Below are positions 24,516 through 32,816 of a stretch of DNA of 64,000 nt, piece by piece. The DNA comes from Tumebacillus amylolyticus. GTDB lineage: Bacteria; Bacillota; Bacilli; Tumebacillales; Tumebacillaceae. The notes beneath the pieces were generated by a model that was not told the DNA's origin, did no database searches, and was given only the letters and a program-made list of their open reading frames with translations. Numbering within the stretch: position 1 is the first letter of the stretch; each line of letters opens with the position of its first letter. The stretch covers positions 248,001 to 312,000 of the forward strand of contig NZ_JAEQNB010000004.1 in NCBI RefSeq assembly GCF_016722965.1. Direction: 5' to 3'. A program made the translations under genes and the position numbers.

Positions 24516-25841
24516 ATGTTTTCCCGAATTACATCCTTTGTCATCGTCATCGCCTTGGTGGTCGCCGGCTTCTGGGGCTACCGTGAGCATCGTGAGAAAC
24601 AAGCGCTGTTGTTGAAAGCGGAGAACCAATACCAACGCGCGTTCCATACGTTAAGCGATCATATGAACTTGCTGCAAGACGAATTGGGCAAGTCGCTCGC
24701 CGTCAACTCCAAACTGCAATCGACCTCGTCGCTGACCGAAGTGTGGCGTCTCTCGGCACAAGCGCGCAGCGACGTCGGCGAACTGCCGTTGTCGTTGATG
24801 CCGTTTAACAACACGATGAACTTCCTGAACGATGTCGGGAATTTCTCGTATCAAGTCGCGGTTCACAACGAGGACAAAAAACCGCTGAACGACCAAGAGT
24901 GGAACACCTTGCAAGAGATGTACAACCGCTCCAAACGCATGGAAAAGCAACTGTCCGCGCTGCAAACGGCGGTCATTCAAAAAAACCTGCGCTGGATGGA
25001 TGCAGAACTTGCTCTGGCGCAGACCGATAAAAAAACGGACAACGTCATCGTTGACGGTTTCAAATCGATGGAGAAGCAAGTGAAAAGCGAAAAGCCTCTG
25101 ACGTTCTCGCCGACGATCACGGGGATTGGTACGCGCAACAAGACCAACGAGAAGACTCTGACCGGCAACCCCGTCGATGAAAAAGGCGCGGCGCAGGCGG
25201 TCGCTTCGTTCCTCGGACTTCCGGACACATCGGGAGTCGTTGCCAAGAAAAACGGCAAGGGAACCCCGTACTCTTCGTACTCGGTGACAGCCAAGTTGCC
25301 GCAGGACGGTCAAGCGTATTTTACGGTCACGCAGAAGGGCGGGCACATCACCAACTTCATGAACAACCGCGAAGTCGGCGATCCGAAACTCGATCTGGAC
25401 CAAGCGGGGAACAAAGCGTTGGCGTATCTGAAGTCGAAGGGGATTCATGGAGACGCGATCATCCGTACCGACCAGTACGACAGCGTGGGCGTGTTTGAAA
25501 TTGTACCGATGCAAAACGACGTGCGGATCTATCCGGAGCGCACCACGGTCAAAGTGGCGCTTGATACCGGCGATGTCGTCGGTCTGGTCTCACAGGATTA
25601 TGCGTTTAACTTCAAGGCGAGCCGTCAGATTCCGGCCGCGAAGGTTACGGAAGCGGACGCACGCAAGTATGTCTCGCCGAAAGTGCAGATTCACGAGGTC
25701 CATCGATCCATCGTCAAAGACGAACTGCAACGCGAGCAACTCTGCTATGAGTTCATCGGCACGATGGACAACGACACCTACAAAGTCTACATCAGCGCCA
25801 TCGACGGCAAGGAAATCGGCGTCGAGAAGCTCAAGATGTAG
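24516..25841 (+). CDS. ypeB: Germination protein YpeB
   Basis: The 441-residue protein has an N-terminal membrane anchor (residues 5-19, SFVIVIALVVAGFWGYRE), a helical region and C-terminal PepSY-like repeats (about residues 215-440: KGAAQAVASFLGLPDTSG, LDQAGNKALAYLKSKG, TEADARKYVSPK). YpeB is required to localise and protect SleB in the dormant spore. Its position directly after sleB confirms the identity. ATG 24516 follows GGAGGG. Confidence 0.95.
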   Translation: MFSRITSFVIVIALVVAGFWGYREHREKQALLLKAENQYQRAFHTLSDHMNLLQDELGKSLAVNSKLQSTSSLTEVWRLSAQARSDVGELPLSLMPFNNTMNFLNDVGNFSYQVAVHNEDKKPLNDQEWNTLQEMYNRSKRMEKQLSALQTAVIQKNLRWMDAELALAQTDKKTDNVIVDGFKSMEKQVKSEKPLTFSPTITGIGTRNKTNEKTLTGNPVDEKGAAQAVASFLGLPDTSGVVAKKNGKGTPYSSYSVTAKLPQDGQAYFTVTQKGGHITNFMNNREVGDPKLDLDQAGNKALAYLKSKGIHGDAIIRTDQYDSVGVFEIVPMQNDVRIYPERTTVKVALDTGDVVGLVSQDYAFNFKASRQIPAAKVTEADARKYVSPKVQIHEVHRSIVKDELQREQLCYEFIGTMDNDTYKVYISAIDGKEIGVEKLKM

Positions 25842-25870
25842 ATCATATAGCAACCGCGAGACAGGAAAAA

Positions 25871-25902
25871 GAGGGCCGGAGATACCGGGCCCTCTTTTTT
25901 TC
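25871..25902. terminator. Terminator between ypeB and convergent cwlD
   Basis: GAGGGCC pairs with GGCCCTC around a 10-base region and is followed by seven T on the plus strand, with an A-run before it for the minus strand. Confidence 0.8.
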
Positions 25903-25910
25903 GCGTGGTG

Positions 25911-26627
25911 TTATTGTTGTGTTTTCAGCCAAGAGTCTACACCGTTGGCGATGGCGACGGCGAGTTGTTTTTGGTAGTCGGGCGTGTTGAGACGTGCCCG
26001 TTCGTCCGGAATGTTCAGGTATCCGCACTCCACGATCAAACTGGGAATATTCTGTTTGCGAAGGAGATAGTATTTGCCCGGTTTCGCGTCGCGCTTTGAC
26101 ATGTTCGGGACTTTGTGAAGTTGAGATTGTACAGCTGCGGCGAGTTGCTCCGACCCCTCGTTTTGTTCGGAGTAGAACACCTCGGCCCCGCCGCGAGTGG
26201 CAAGGTTGGAGTTGTTGATGTGCAACGAAATGAACATCGTCGCTTGCTGCGTGTCGGTCATTTCCAGTCGTTTGTCCAAGTCTTGGCGTTTGGAGGAGGA
26301 ACCTCGCGAGCCGGAGTCTGCGTAGTCTGTGTCTGAGTCTCGCGTCATCGCGGTGGGGATGCCTCGTGCTTCCAGAGCCGCTTGGAGTTGCTTGGCGATG
26401 GCGAGTGTGACTTCTTTTTCCAAAATTCCGTTCGACATGACGCCGGGGTCATAGCCGCCGTGACCGGGATCGATCATGACCAAACCCGGCAAAGGAAGGG
26501 TCGAGGTGTGACGCTCTACCAGTGTATAAGACGTCGCCGTGAAGACGACCAACAGGAGAAGCGGGAGGAGCAGCCGACGAAACCGGGGCAGTCGCAAAGT
26601 GTGAAAAAACGCGCGTTGTCGCTTCAT
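25911..26627 (-). CDS. cwlD: Germination-specific N-acetylmuramoyl-L-alanine amidase CwlD
   Basis: The 238-residue protein has an N-terminal membrane segment (residues 18-35) and an Amidase_3 domain: VMIDPGHGGYDPG (zinc His), the EKEVTLAIAKQ Glu, FISLHINN (zinc His) and IVECGYLNIPDE (catalytic Glu). CwlD with PdaA makes the muramic lactam of the spore cortex, which cortex-lytic enzymes recognise. It converges with ypeB, so cortex synthesis and degradation genes are neighbours. Confidence 0.93.
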   Translation of the reverse strand: MKRQRAFFHTLRLPRFRRLLLPLLLLVVFTATSYTLVERHTSTLPLPGLVMIDPGHGGYDPGVMSNGILEKEVTLAIAKQLQAALEARGIPTAMTRDSDTDYADSGSRGSSSKRQDLDKRLEMTDTQQATMFISLHINNSNLATRGGAEVFYSEQNEGSEQLAAAVQSQLHKVPNMSKRDAKPGKYYLLRKQNIPSLIVECGYLNIPDERARLNTPDYQKQLAVAIANGVDSWLKTQQ

Positions 26628-26785
26628 GTGAGGAGAACCTCCCGTCCACAGATTTTCTGTACACTCTATTCAAAGGTCGTCCCAAACATTCACATTCTGA
26701 ACCATCCTGCCTTTCATATGGTAGAAACAAGGCTGAAAATGTTATATACTTTTCGTAGGTCGAGTTACCGGAGCGTGGTACAGAA

Positions 26786-27463
26786 ATGGCATACCCAGTC
26801 ATTGGGCAGAAAATTAACATTGAAATTAACGAGGGCTATTATACCGGACGATATACAGCACGAGTGCAAGACATGGAGAAGACGCAGATTTTTATCGACC
26901 TGCCGATGAGACCGGACAGCAATTCTCCAATTTCTCTCCCGGACAAGGTCGGTGTGTTGATCCGATATCGCGCTGCAGACGGAGCCCAGTGCTCGTTTGC
27001 CACTGTGGTGGTCGGACGTGACAAGCGCAACATCGAGCTTTTGGCGTTGAAGAAACCCAATTACGAGGACATTCACCGTCAGCAACGCCGTGAGTTTTTG
27101 CGAGTGCCGTTCAATCTCGAATTGGAACTGGTCTATCTGGATTCCCATACGCGCAACATCATCACGTCCAAAGCGCGCGGGCACGACATTTCCGGCGGGG
27201 GCTTGGCGTTTACCGTGCCGGTTGATTTGCCCATGCAGGCCAACGACGTCATCGGGTTTCGATTCCGGATGACCTTGGAAGGCAAGGGTTATGACATCGT
27301 CGGCAAGGCGCGGGTGATTCGAATCGCACCGCCGACAGACACCGGCTACAAAACGGTTTCCCTCAAGTATTATGAGCTGACCGAGACAGACCGGCAGTTG
27401 ATCGTGCAGTATTCCTTCAAGCGCCAGATTGAGATGCGCGAGAAGGGTGTATTGGGAAATTAA
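26786..27463 (+). CDS. c-di-GMP-binding PilZ protein, YcgR/MotI-like
   Basis: The 225-residue protein has a YcgR-type N-terminal beta domain (residues 1-95) and a C-terminal PilZ domain (about 98-215). The c-di-GMP residues are present: RxxxR in QRREFLRVPF and the DISGGG motif. In Bacillus subtilis the gene at this position (ypfA, motI/dgrA) encodes a protein that acts as a c-di-GMP clutch on the flagellar stator. The synteny ypeB-ypfA-cmk is kept apart from the inserted cwlD. An HD-GYP phosphodiesterase is encoded 15 kb away. Confidence 0.88.
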   Translation: MAYPVIGQKINIEINEGYYTGRYTARVQDMEKTQIFIDLPMRPDSNSPISLPDKVGVLIRYRAADGAQCSFATVVVGRDKRNIELLALKKPNYEDIHRQQRREFLRVPFNLELELVYLDSHTRNIITSKARGHDISGGGLAFTVPVDLPMQANDVIGFRFRMTLEGKGYDIVGKARVIRIAPPTDTGYKTVSLKYYELTETDRQLIVQYSFKRQIEMREKGVLGN

Positions 27464-27546
27464 AAGAGAATACAGGACGCCGACGACTCCAAGTATGAAA
27501 CTCCCGGGACTAGCATAGGATGAGATGTAACCGGGGGTGGTACAAG

Positions 27547-28056
27547 ATGGAACAACGTCGGCGTCTTTCGTATGAAGAACGCTTTTTGAAAGCTTATGGC
27601 AAGTTGGAAAAACCGTTGGCACGCATCGTCGTGCTCGGCTTTGTGCTGATCATCGTGGCCCAAGTCATGCTGGCGTTCCCGTCGGGGCGCAACTTGCTCT
27701 CGATGACCGACCGGCTGGAGGGCGCACGCCAAAGCGGCGGCGTCATGCCGACGACGGCGCAGGGCACAGAAGAAACGACGCAGGTCTCGATTACGAACCT
27801 CGATCAACAAACCGCGATGCCAAACATCTGGGTCAAATTAAATGGAGTACCTCTTGTCAACTTTATGAAGTCGGAAGTCACGGTTCCCGTCAAGGAAGGC
27901 GACATCCTCACGGTCGATACGTCGAGCATCGATGGCGTGTTCCGTTTTCAAGTGGACCACAACAACCCGCACATTTCGTATCCGGTGCCGGGGACGCTCG
28001 TCGAGTCCAATGAGGATCGGGCGGCGGAAGTGGGGCCGATTCACTTGATGAAATAG
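27547..28056 (+). CDS. Membrane-anchored protein of unknown function
   Basis: The 169-residue protein has a short cytosolic N-terminus rich in Arg and Glu, one membrane segment (residues 26-43, IVVLGFVLIIVAQVMLAF), a polar linker, and an extracytosolic beta-rich domain (SITNLDQQTAMPNIWVKLNG to PVPGTLVESNED). The start ATG 27547 follows GGGGGTGG; the frame is open further upstream without a site. I do not recognise the family. It lies in the conserved ypfA-cmk interval where Bacillus has the short ypfB, but it is not an evident homologue. Confidence 0.7.
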   Translation: MEQRRRLSYEERFLKAYGKLEKPLARIVVLGFVLIIVAQVMLAFPSGRNLLSMTDRLEGARQSGGVMPTTAQGTEETTQVSITNLDQQTAMPNIWVKLNGVPLVNFMKSEVTVPVKEGDILTVDTSSIDGVFRFQVDHNNPHISYPVPGTLVESNEDRAAEVGPIHLMK

Positions 28057-28195
28057 GGGCTTTTTGGTACTATCATAGATAGAAATCTCAAGACATCGGA
28101 GTCCATACAAGTGCATCAAGCGGGCAATCGCCTGCTTTTTGTCTATTTGTAGCAACTTCAGAACTGTGTTGTGAGAGCAGGAGGCATTTGAACTC

Positions 28196-28876
28196 ATGAA
28201 TACATTACGCGTGGCTCTCGACGGTCCGGCCGGTGCTGGGAAAAGCACAGTCGCCAAACGTGTCGCCGCTGCCCTTGGGGTAGCGTATGTCGATACGGGT
28301 GCGATGTACCGGGCCATCACTTGGAAGGCCTTACAAAAAGGAATCGAACTCCATGACGAAGTAGCACTCACAGAATTGGCCGATTCCATTCATATCGACT
28401 TCAAGCCGCGATCTGTTGGGCAAGCGGTCTTTGTGGACGGAGAGGAAGTGACAGATGCGATCCGTTCGTTTGATGTGACGAACAACGTCTCTGCCGTTTC
28501 GGCGGTCTCCGGAGTGCGAGTGGCCATGGTGAAATTGCAACAAGACATTGCAGCGCGCACCGGCGTTTTGATGGACGGGCGTGATATCGGAACTGTGGTT
28601 CTGCCCAACGCCGACGTCAAAATTTGGCTGACCGCGTCTGTCGAAGCGCGCGCACAGCGCCGCTACCAAGAACTGCTCGGCAAGGGCATCGCCTGCGACT
28701 TCGAGCAGATCAAAGAAGACATTCAACGCCGTGACGACTACGATGCGTCGCGTGAACATTCGCCCATGGTGAAGGCGGACGATGCTGTCGTGGTGGACAC
28801 GACCGGCATGTCGATTGACGAAGTCATCGCCCAGATCGAAACGATCTGCCATTCCGCCCAAGCACAGAAGTCTTAG
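28196..28876 (+). CDS. cmk: Cytidylate kinase
   Basis: The 226-residue protein has the CMP kinase P-loop (ALDGPAGAGKSTVAKRVAAA), YVDTGAMYRAITWKA, and DGRDIGTVVLPNADVKIWLT, with the LID region RRYQELLGKG. It phosphorylates CMP and dCMP to diphosphates. The order cmk-plsC-rpsA is typical of many Firmicutes. GGAGG lies 11 bases before ATG 28196. Confidence 0.97.
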   Translation: MNTLRVALDGPAGAGKSTVAKRVAAALGVAYVDTGAMYRAITWKALQKGIELHDEVALTELADSIHIDFKPRSVGQAVFVDGEEVTDAIRSFDVTNNVSAVSAVSGVRVAMVKLQQDIAARTGVLMDGRDIGTVVLPNADVKIWLTASVEARAQRRYQELLGKGIACDFEQIKEDIQRRDDYDASREHSPMVKADDAVVVDTTGMSIDEVIAQIETICHSAQAQKS

Positions 28877-28890
28877 GAGCCGTCATACAG

Positions 28891-29499
28891 ATGATGTTAT
28901 ATCGCTTATTCCGCTCAATTTTCGGAGGGTATCTCACCCTCATGAACCGCTTTGAGTCTGTCGGGCAAGAGAACATCCCGGCGTCGGGCGGTGTGATGCT
29001 GTGCTCCAACCACATTTCCAACTGGGACCCGATCTTGCTTGGGTGCGGGATGGAACGCCAAGTGCATTTCATGGCCAAAGCGGAACTGTTCAAAATCCCC
29101 GTGGTCAAGAACTTGGTCACCGCGTGGGGCGCGTTCCCGGTCAACCGTGGAGCGGGCGACCGTCAATCGTTGCGCACCGCCTTGAAAGTGCTGGAGGACG
29201 GGAAATGCATGGGGCTGTTCCCAGAGGGCAGTCGCAGCAAGACCGGAGAACTCGGCGAGGGGCAAACGGGCGTGGCGTTTTTCGCTATGCGTTCCGACTG
29301 TGCGGTCGTTCCGATCGCCATCGTCGGTTCGTACAAACCTTTCCGCAAAGTCAAAATCGTCTATGGCAAACCGCTCGATCTCTCCAAGTACCGCGAAGGC
29401 AAGTCCTCCAAGGAAACGCTTGCCTTGGTCACCCAAGAGATCATGAGCGCAATTGACGAGTTGCGCAAAACCCATCGTATGGAAGATCGCACGCGGTAA
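28891..29499 (+). CDS. plsC: 1-acyl-sn-glycerol-3-phosphate acyltransferase
   Basis: The 202-residue protein has the acyltransferase block I NHISNWDP (catalytic HX4D), block II GAFPVNRGAGDRQSL and block III LFPEGSRSKTGELG. It makes phosphatidic acid from lysophosphatidic acid at the membrane. It starts 14 bases after cmk, so the two are co-transcribed. Confidence 0.93.
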   Translation: MMLYRLFRSIFGGYLTLMNRFESVGQENIPASGGVMLCSNHISNWDPILLGCGMERQVHFMAKAELFKIPVVKNLVTAWGAFPVNRGAGDRQSLRTALKVLEDGKCMGLFPEGSRSKTGELGEGQTGVAFFAMRSDCAVVPIAIVGSYKPFRKVKIVYGKPLDLSKYREGKSSKETLALVTQEIMSAIDELRKTHRMEDRTR

Positions 29500-29612
29500 C
29501 ATACTAAGGGAGCGCATCTACACCTAGCAAGTTTTGGGATTGACTCTGATTGACTCTTAAGTTGTTCATACTCTGCGATTTCCGGCTTTACCAAATAGAG
29601 GAGGTTGGAACA

Positions 29613-30821
29613 ATGGTAGAAGAAATGAAAGATCTCGACCTGAACACCTTGCAACGAGGCGACATCGTCAAAGGCAAGATCACCAAGATCGAAGACGGTC
29701 AAGCGCTCGTGGACGTCGGTTACAAGTACGACGGTGTGATCCCGATTGGCGAACTCTCTGTACTTCGCGTGGACAACGTGAGCGACGTCGTGAATGAGGG
29801 CGACGAGCTCGAACTGAAAGTCCTGCGCATCAACGATGACGAAGGCAAACTGATTCTCTCCAAAAAAGCGGTGGACAGCGTCAAGTCCTGGGATGATTTG
29901 GAGCGCAAGTACGAAAGCGGCGAAGTGCTCGAAGTCAAAGTGGCAGACGTCGTCAAAGGCGGTCTCGTCATCGACCTCGGCGTTCGCGCTTTCATCCCGG
30001 CGTCTCTCGTGGAGCGTCACTTCGTCGAAGATTTCAGCGACTACAAAGGCCGTACCCTGAAAGTCAAGATCGTCGAGTTCGACCGCAACGACAGCAAAGT
30101 CATCCTCTCTGCGAAAGCGGTGCTCGACCAAGCGTTCGAATCGCAAAAGGAAGACCGTCTGAGCTCGATCCAACCGGGTCAAGTGCTGACCGGGACGGTT
30201 CAACGTCTGACCAACTTCGGGGCTTTCGTTGATCTCGGCGGTGTAGACGGTCTGGTACATATCTCGGAGATGGCACACCATCGCGTAGATACACCGGCTG
30301 ACGTTGTGAAGGAAGGCGACACCGTCAACGTCAAAGTTCTGAAAGTCGATCCGTCGGCGGGCCGCATCTCGCTGTCGATCAAAGCGGCTGCACCGGGTCC
30401 GTGGTCGAATGTCGGAGAGAAGTTCTCCGCCGGCGACATCGTGACCGGTACGGTCAAACGCCTCGTGTCTTTCGGCGCGTTCGTCGAACTTCTGCCGGGT
30501 GTTGAAGGTCTCGTCCACATCTCGCAAGTGGCGAACCGTCACGTCGCCACCGCTGACGAAGTGCTGGAAATCGGCCAAGAAGTCAAGGTCAAAGTCCTGG
30601 ACGTAAACGAAGGCGAACAGCGCATCTCGCTGTCGATCCGCGAAGTCGAAGGCGGCGAGCGTGAACCGCGCGGCGGCGGAGACCGTGGCGACCGCGGAGA
30701 TCGTCCGAGAGGCGGCGGCCGCAACAACAACAGACAACCGATGAACTACTCCACCCAAGACGACGGCTCTTCCGGCCTCGGCACGCTGGGCGACGTATTC
30801 GGCGACCTGTTCAAGAAGTAA
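29613..30821 (+). CDS. rpsA: 30S ribosomal protein S1 homologue
   Basis: The 402-residue protein has four S1 RNA-binding domains (residues about 14-85, 100-168, 185-255, 272-342); the repeated units VDVGYKYDGVIPIGEL, IDLGVRAFIPASLVE, VDLGGVDGLVHISEMA and VELLPGVEGLVHISQVA show them. The tail (residues 350-380) is rich in Arg and Gly (GGGDRGDRGDRPRGGG), as in RNA-binding tails. Four rather than six domains is normal for Firmicutes. I start at ATG 29613 with GAGGAGG upstream. Confidence 0.95.
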   Translation: MVEEMKDLDLNTLQRGDIVKGKITKIEDGQALVDVGYKYDGVIPIGELSVLRVDNVSDVVNEGDELELKVLRINDDEGKLILSKKAVDSVKSWDDLERKYESGEVLEVKVADVVKGGLVIDLGVRAFIPASLVERHFVEDFSDYKGRTLKVKIVEFDRNDSKVILSAKAVLDQAFESQKEDRLSSIQPGQVLTGTVQRLTNFGAFVDLGGVDGLVHISEMAHHRVDTPADVVKEGDTVNVKVLKVDPSAGRISLSIKAAAPGPWSNVGEKFSAGDIVTGTVKRLVSFGAFVELLPGVEGLVHISQVANRHVATADEVLEIGQEVKVKVLDVNEGEQRISLSIREVEGGEREPRGGGDRGDRGDRPRGGGRNNNRQPMNYSTQDDGSSGLGTLGDVFGDLFKK

Positions 30822-30861
30822 GGTAGAGAAATAGAAGTGTTACGAGAAGTGAGGGAGATAC

Positions 30862-31920
30862 GTGTCCATTGAACAGCGCAAGTTGGACCATGTACGATAT
30901 GCCTTGGAATTGAATCCGAGCCTGAACAACGGTTTTTCGGATTTGAGGTTCGTACACCGCGCGTTGCCGGACTTTGATCTGGCGGACGTCACCCTCGCGA
31001 CCACCCTCGGCGGACTGAGTCTCAGTTCGCCTCTTTTGATTAATGCGATGACGGGTGGAGCGGGACGAACGGAAGAAATCAACCGAGGCTTGGCGGAAGT
31101 GGCGAAGAGAACGGGCTTGGCGATGGCCGTTGGCTCACAGCGTGCAGCGTTGAAAGACCCAAGCTTGGTGCGCACGTACTCGGTCGTACGAGAAGTCAAC
31201 CCGAACGGGATCGTGATCGGCAACCTCGGAGCGGGTGCTTCTGTTGAAGATGCACAGCTGGCGGTGGACATGATCGGGGCGAATTTTCTGCATCTGCACT
31301 TGAACGCGGCGCAAGAGTTGACGATGCCCGAAGGAGACCGCTCCTTCCGAGGCATCTGCGACAAAATTCAAGGAGTTGTCGAAGGTCTGTCTGTCCCTGT
31401 GATCGTCAAGGAAGTCGGCAACGGCATGTCCACGGAGACGTATCGCAAGTTGGCGGACGCCGGGGTGAAGACGGTGGACGTCGCGGGCATGGGCGGCACG
31501 AATTTCGTTTCGATTGAGAACCGTCGACGTGCGGGGCTTCGTTTTACCGAGATGGAACAGGAATGGGGCCAAACCACAGCCGAAGCGCTGTTGGAAGCGC
31601 AACCGCACCTCTTCCAATTCGATCTGATCGGCTCGGGCGGTGTCCAGACGGCACTCGACGCCGCAAAATGTTTCGCATTGGGCGCCAATGCGGTCGGCAT
31701 CGCCGGCGCGATTCTTCGTCCGCTGATGGAACACGGCGTGGACACCGCTGTGGAAATCGTCGAGCACTGGCACGAAGAATTGCGCGTGATCTTGACTCTG
31801 CAAGAATGCACCTCCGTATTGAACTTGCGCGAGCGTCCGCTGATCGTGCGCGGGCAAACGGCCGAATGGGGCCGCCTGCGCGGAATTGATCTGGAAAGGA
31901 TCGCACGACGCGGACTCTGA
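30862..31920 (+). CDS. fni: Type 2 isopentenyl-diphosphate isomerase
   Basis: The 352-residue protein is a FMN-dependent type 2 IDI, interconverting isopentenyl and dimethylallyl diphosphate. Family stretches include RKLDHVRYAL, LINAMTGGA, GLAMAVGSQRAALKD, HLNAAQELTMPEGDRSF and MGGTNF. Start GTG 30862 follows GAGGGAG. The order rpsA-fni matches Bacillus. Downstream, accessory genes begin. It is the only isoprenoid gene here apart from a desaturase-like gene 900 bases on. Confidence 0.96.
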   Translation: MSIEQRKLDHVRYALELNPSLNNGFSDLRFVHRALPDFDLADVTLATTLGGLSLSSPLLINAMTGGAGRTEEINRGLAEVAKRTGLAMAVGSQRAALKDPSLVRTYSVVREVNPNGIVIGNLGAGASVEDAQLAVDMIGANFLHLHLNAAQELTMPEGDRSFRGICDKIQGVVEGLSVPVIVKEVGNGMSTETYRKLADAGVKTVDVAGMGGTNFVSIENRRRAGLRFTEMEQEWGQTTAEALLEAQPHLFQFDLIGSGGVQTALDAAKCFALGANAVGIAGAILRPLMEHGVDTAVEIVEHWHEELRVILTLQECTSVLNLRERPLIVRGQTAEWGRLRGIDLERIARRGL

Positions 31921-31939
31921 GTAGAAGGGAGTCGTCTCG

Positions 31940-32650
31940 GTGGATCTCAACACATTCTCCATCGTCGCCCGCGACCCGATGTCAGGTCGGTTCGGGGTGG
32001 CGGTGACGACGAAGGCGTTTGCAGTCGGTTCGCTTTGCCCGTTTGCCAAAGCGGGCGTCGGTGCGGTTGCCACACAAGCACGGGTGAATCCGACACTCGG
32101 GCCAAAAGGCTTGCGGTTGTTGGAGCACGGCTTGTCGGCAGAAGAGACGCTGCAACAATTACTCGCGGACGATCCGGGCCGTCAGTACCGTCAACTGGGC
32201 ATCGTGGACAAGTACGGGCGCGCGGTTGCCTACACGGGCGAAGAGAACAACGCATGGGCGGGGCATATCGTCGGCGACCACTTCACCGTGCAAGGCAACT
32301 TGCTGACGGGCATCGAGGTCGTGCAAGCGGTGGCGGCGACATTCTCCGCGTCGACGGCCCCTTTTGAAGTTCGCTTGATCCAAGCGTTGGATGCCGGACA
32401 GAAAGCGGGCGGCGACAAACGGGGCAAGCAATCGGCAGCCTTGCTGGTCGTGGATACGGATGAGTTTCCCTACGTGGACATTCGCGTGGACGACAACGCA
32501 GAACCGCTCAAGGAACTGCAACGTCTCTACGACATTCACAAAAACGGCATCCTCTCCGTCTACCACGAGTGGGTGGAAGGCGTCCGCACGGGCACGATTC
32601 CGGAAGGGATGGCCAAAACGGATGAGAAAAAAGCTGACAGGTCGAAGTGA
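31940..32650 (+). CDS. DUF1028 family protein (first of two)
   Basis: The 236-residue protein has the DUF1028 pattern: TFSIVARDPMSGRFGVAVTT at the N-terminus, GVGAVATQARVNPTLGPKGL, RQLGIVDKYGRAVAYTGEEN and GNLLTGIEVV. The fold is thought to be Ntn-hydrolase-like; activity is not established. It is paralogous to the protein at 59153 (about half the N-terminal 200 residues alike by eye). It starts at GTG 31940 after AGGGAG, 19 bases after fni. Confidence 0.85.
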   Translation: MDLNTFSIVARDPMSGRFGVAVTTKAFAVGSLCPFAKAGVGAVATQARVNPTLGPKGLRLLEHGLSAEETLQQLLADDPGRQYRQLGIVDKYGRAVAYTGEENNAWAGHIVGDHFTVQGNLLTGIEVVQAVAATFSASTAPFEVRLIQALDAGQKAGGDKRGKQSAALLVVDTDEFPYVDIRVDDNAEPLKELQRLYDIHKNGILSVYHEWVEGVRTGTIPEGMAKTDEKKADRSK

Positions 32651-32667
32651 CCTGTCAGCTTTTTTTT
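32631..32667 (+). terminator. Terminator overlapping the DUF1028 stop codon
   Basis: A perfect 13-bp stem (32631-32643 with 32649-32661) is followed by T7; the coding sequence ends inside it. Confidence 0.9.
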
Positions 32668-32816
32668 GTGGTATTATAAGTTACGATGCGGAATTTAATT
32701 CTTACAAAACAGCGATTGTACGCGTCCTAACGAAATCGTAAGGGACAAGGTAGATTGTGAGTTATAGTGTAAGTCATAGATTCAGACAGAATGTGTTCCA
32801 AGGGGAAAGGGTGCAG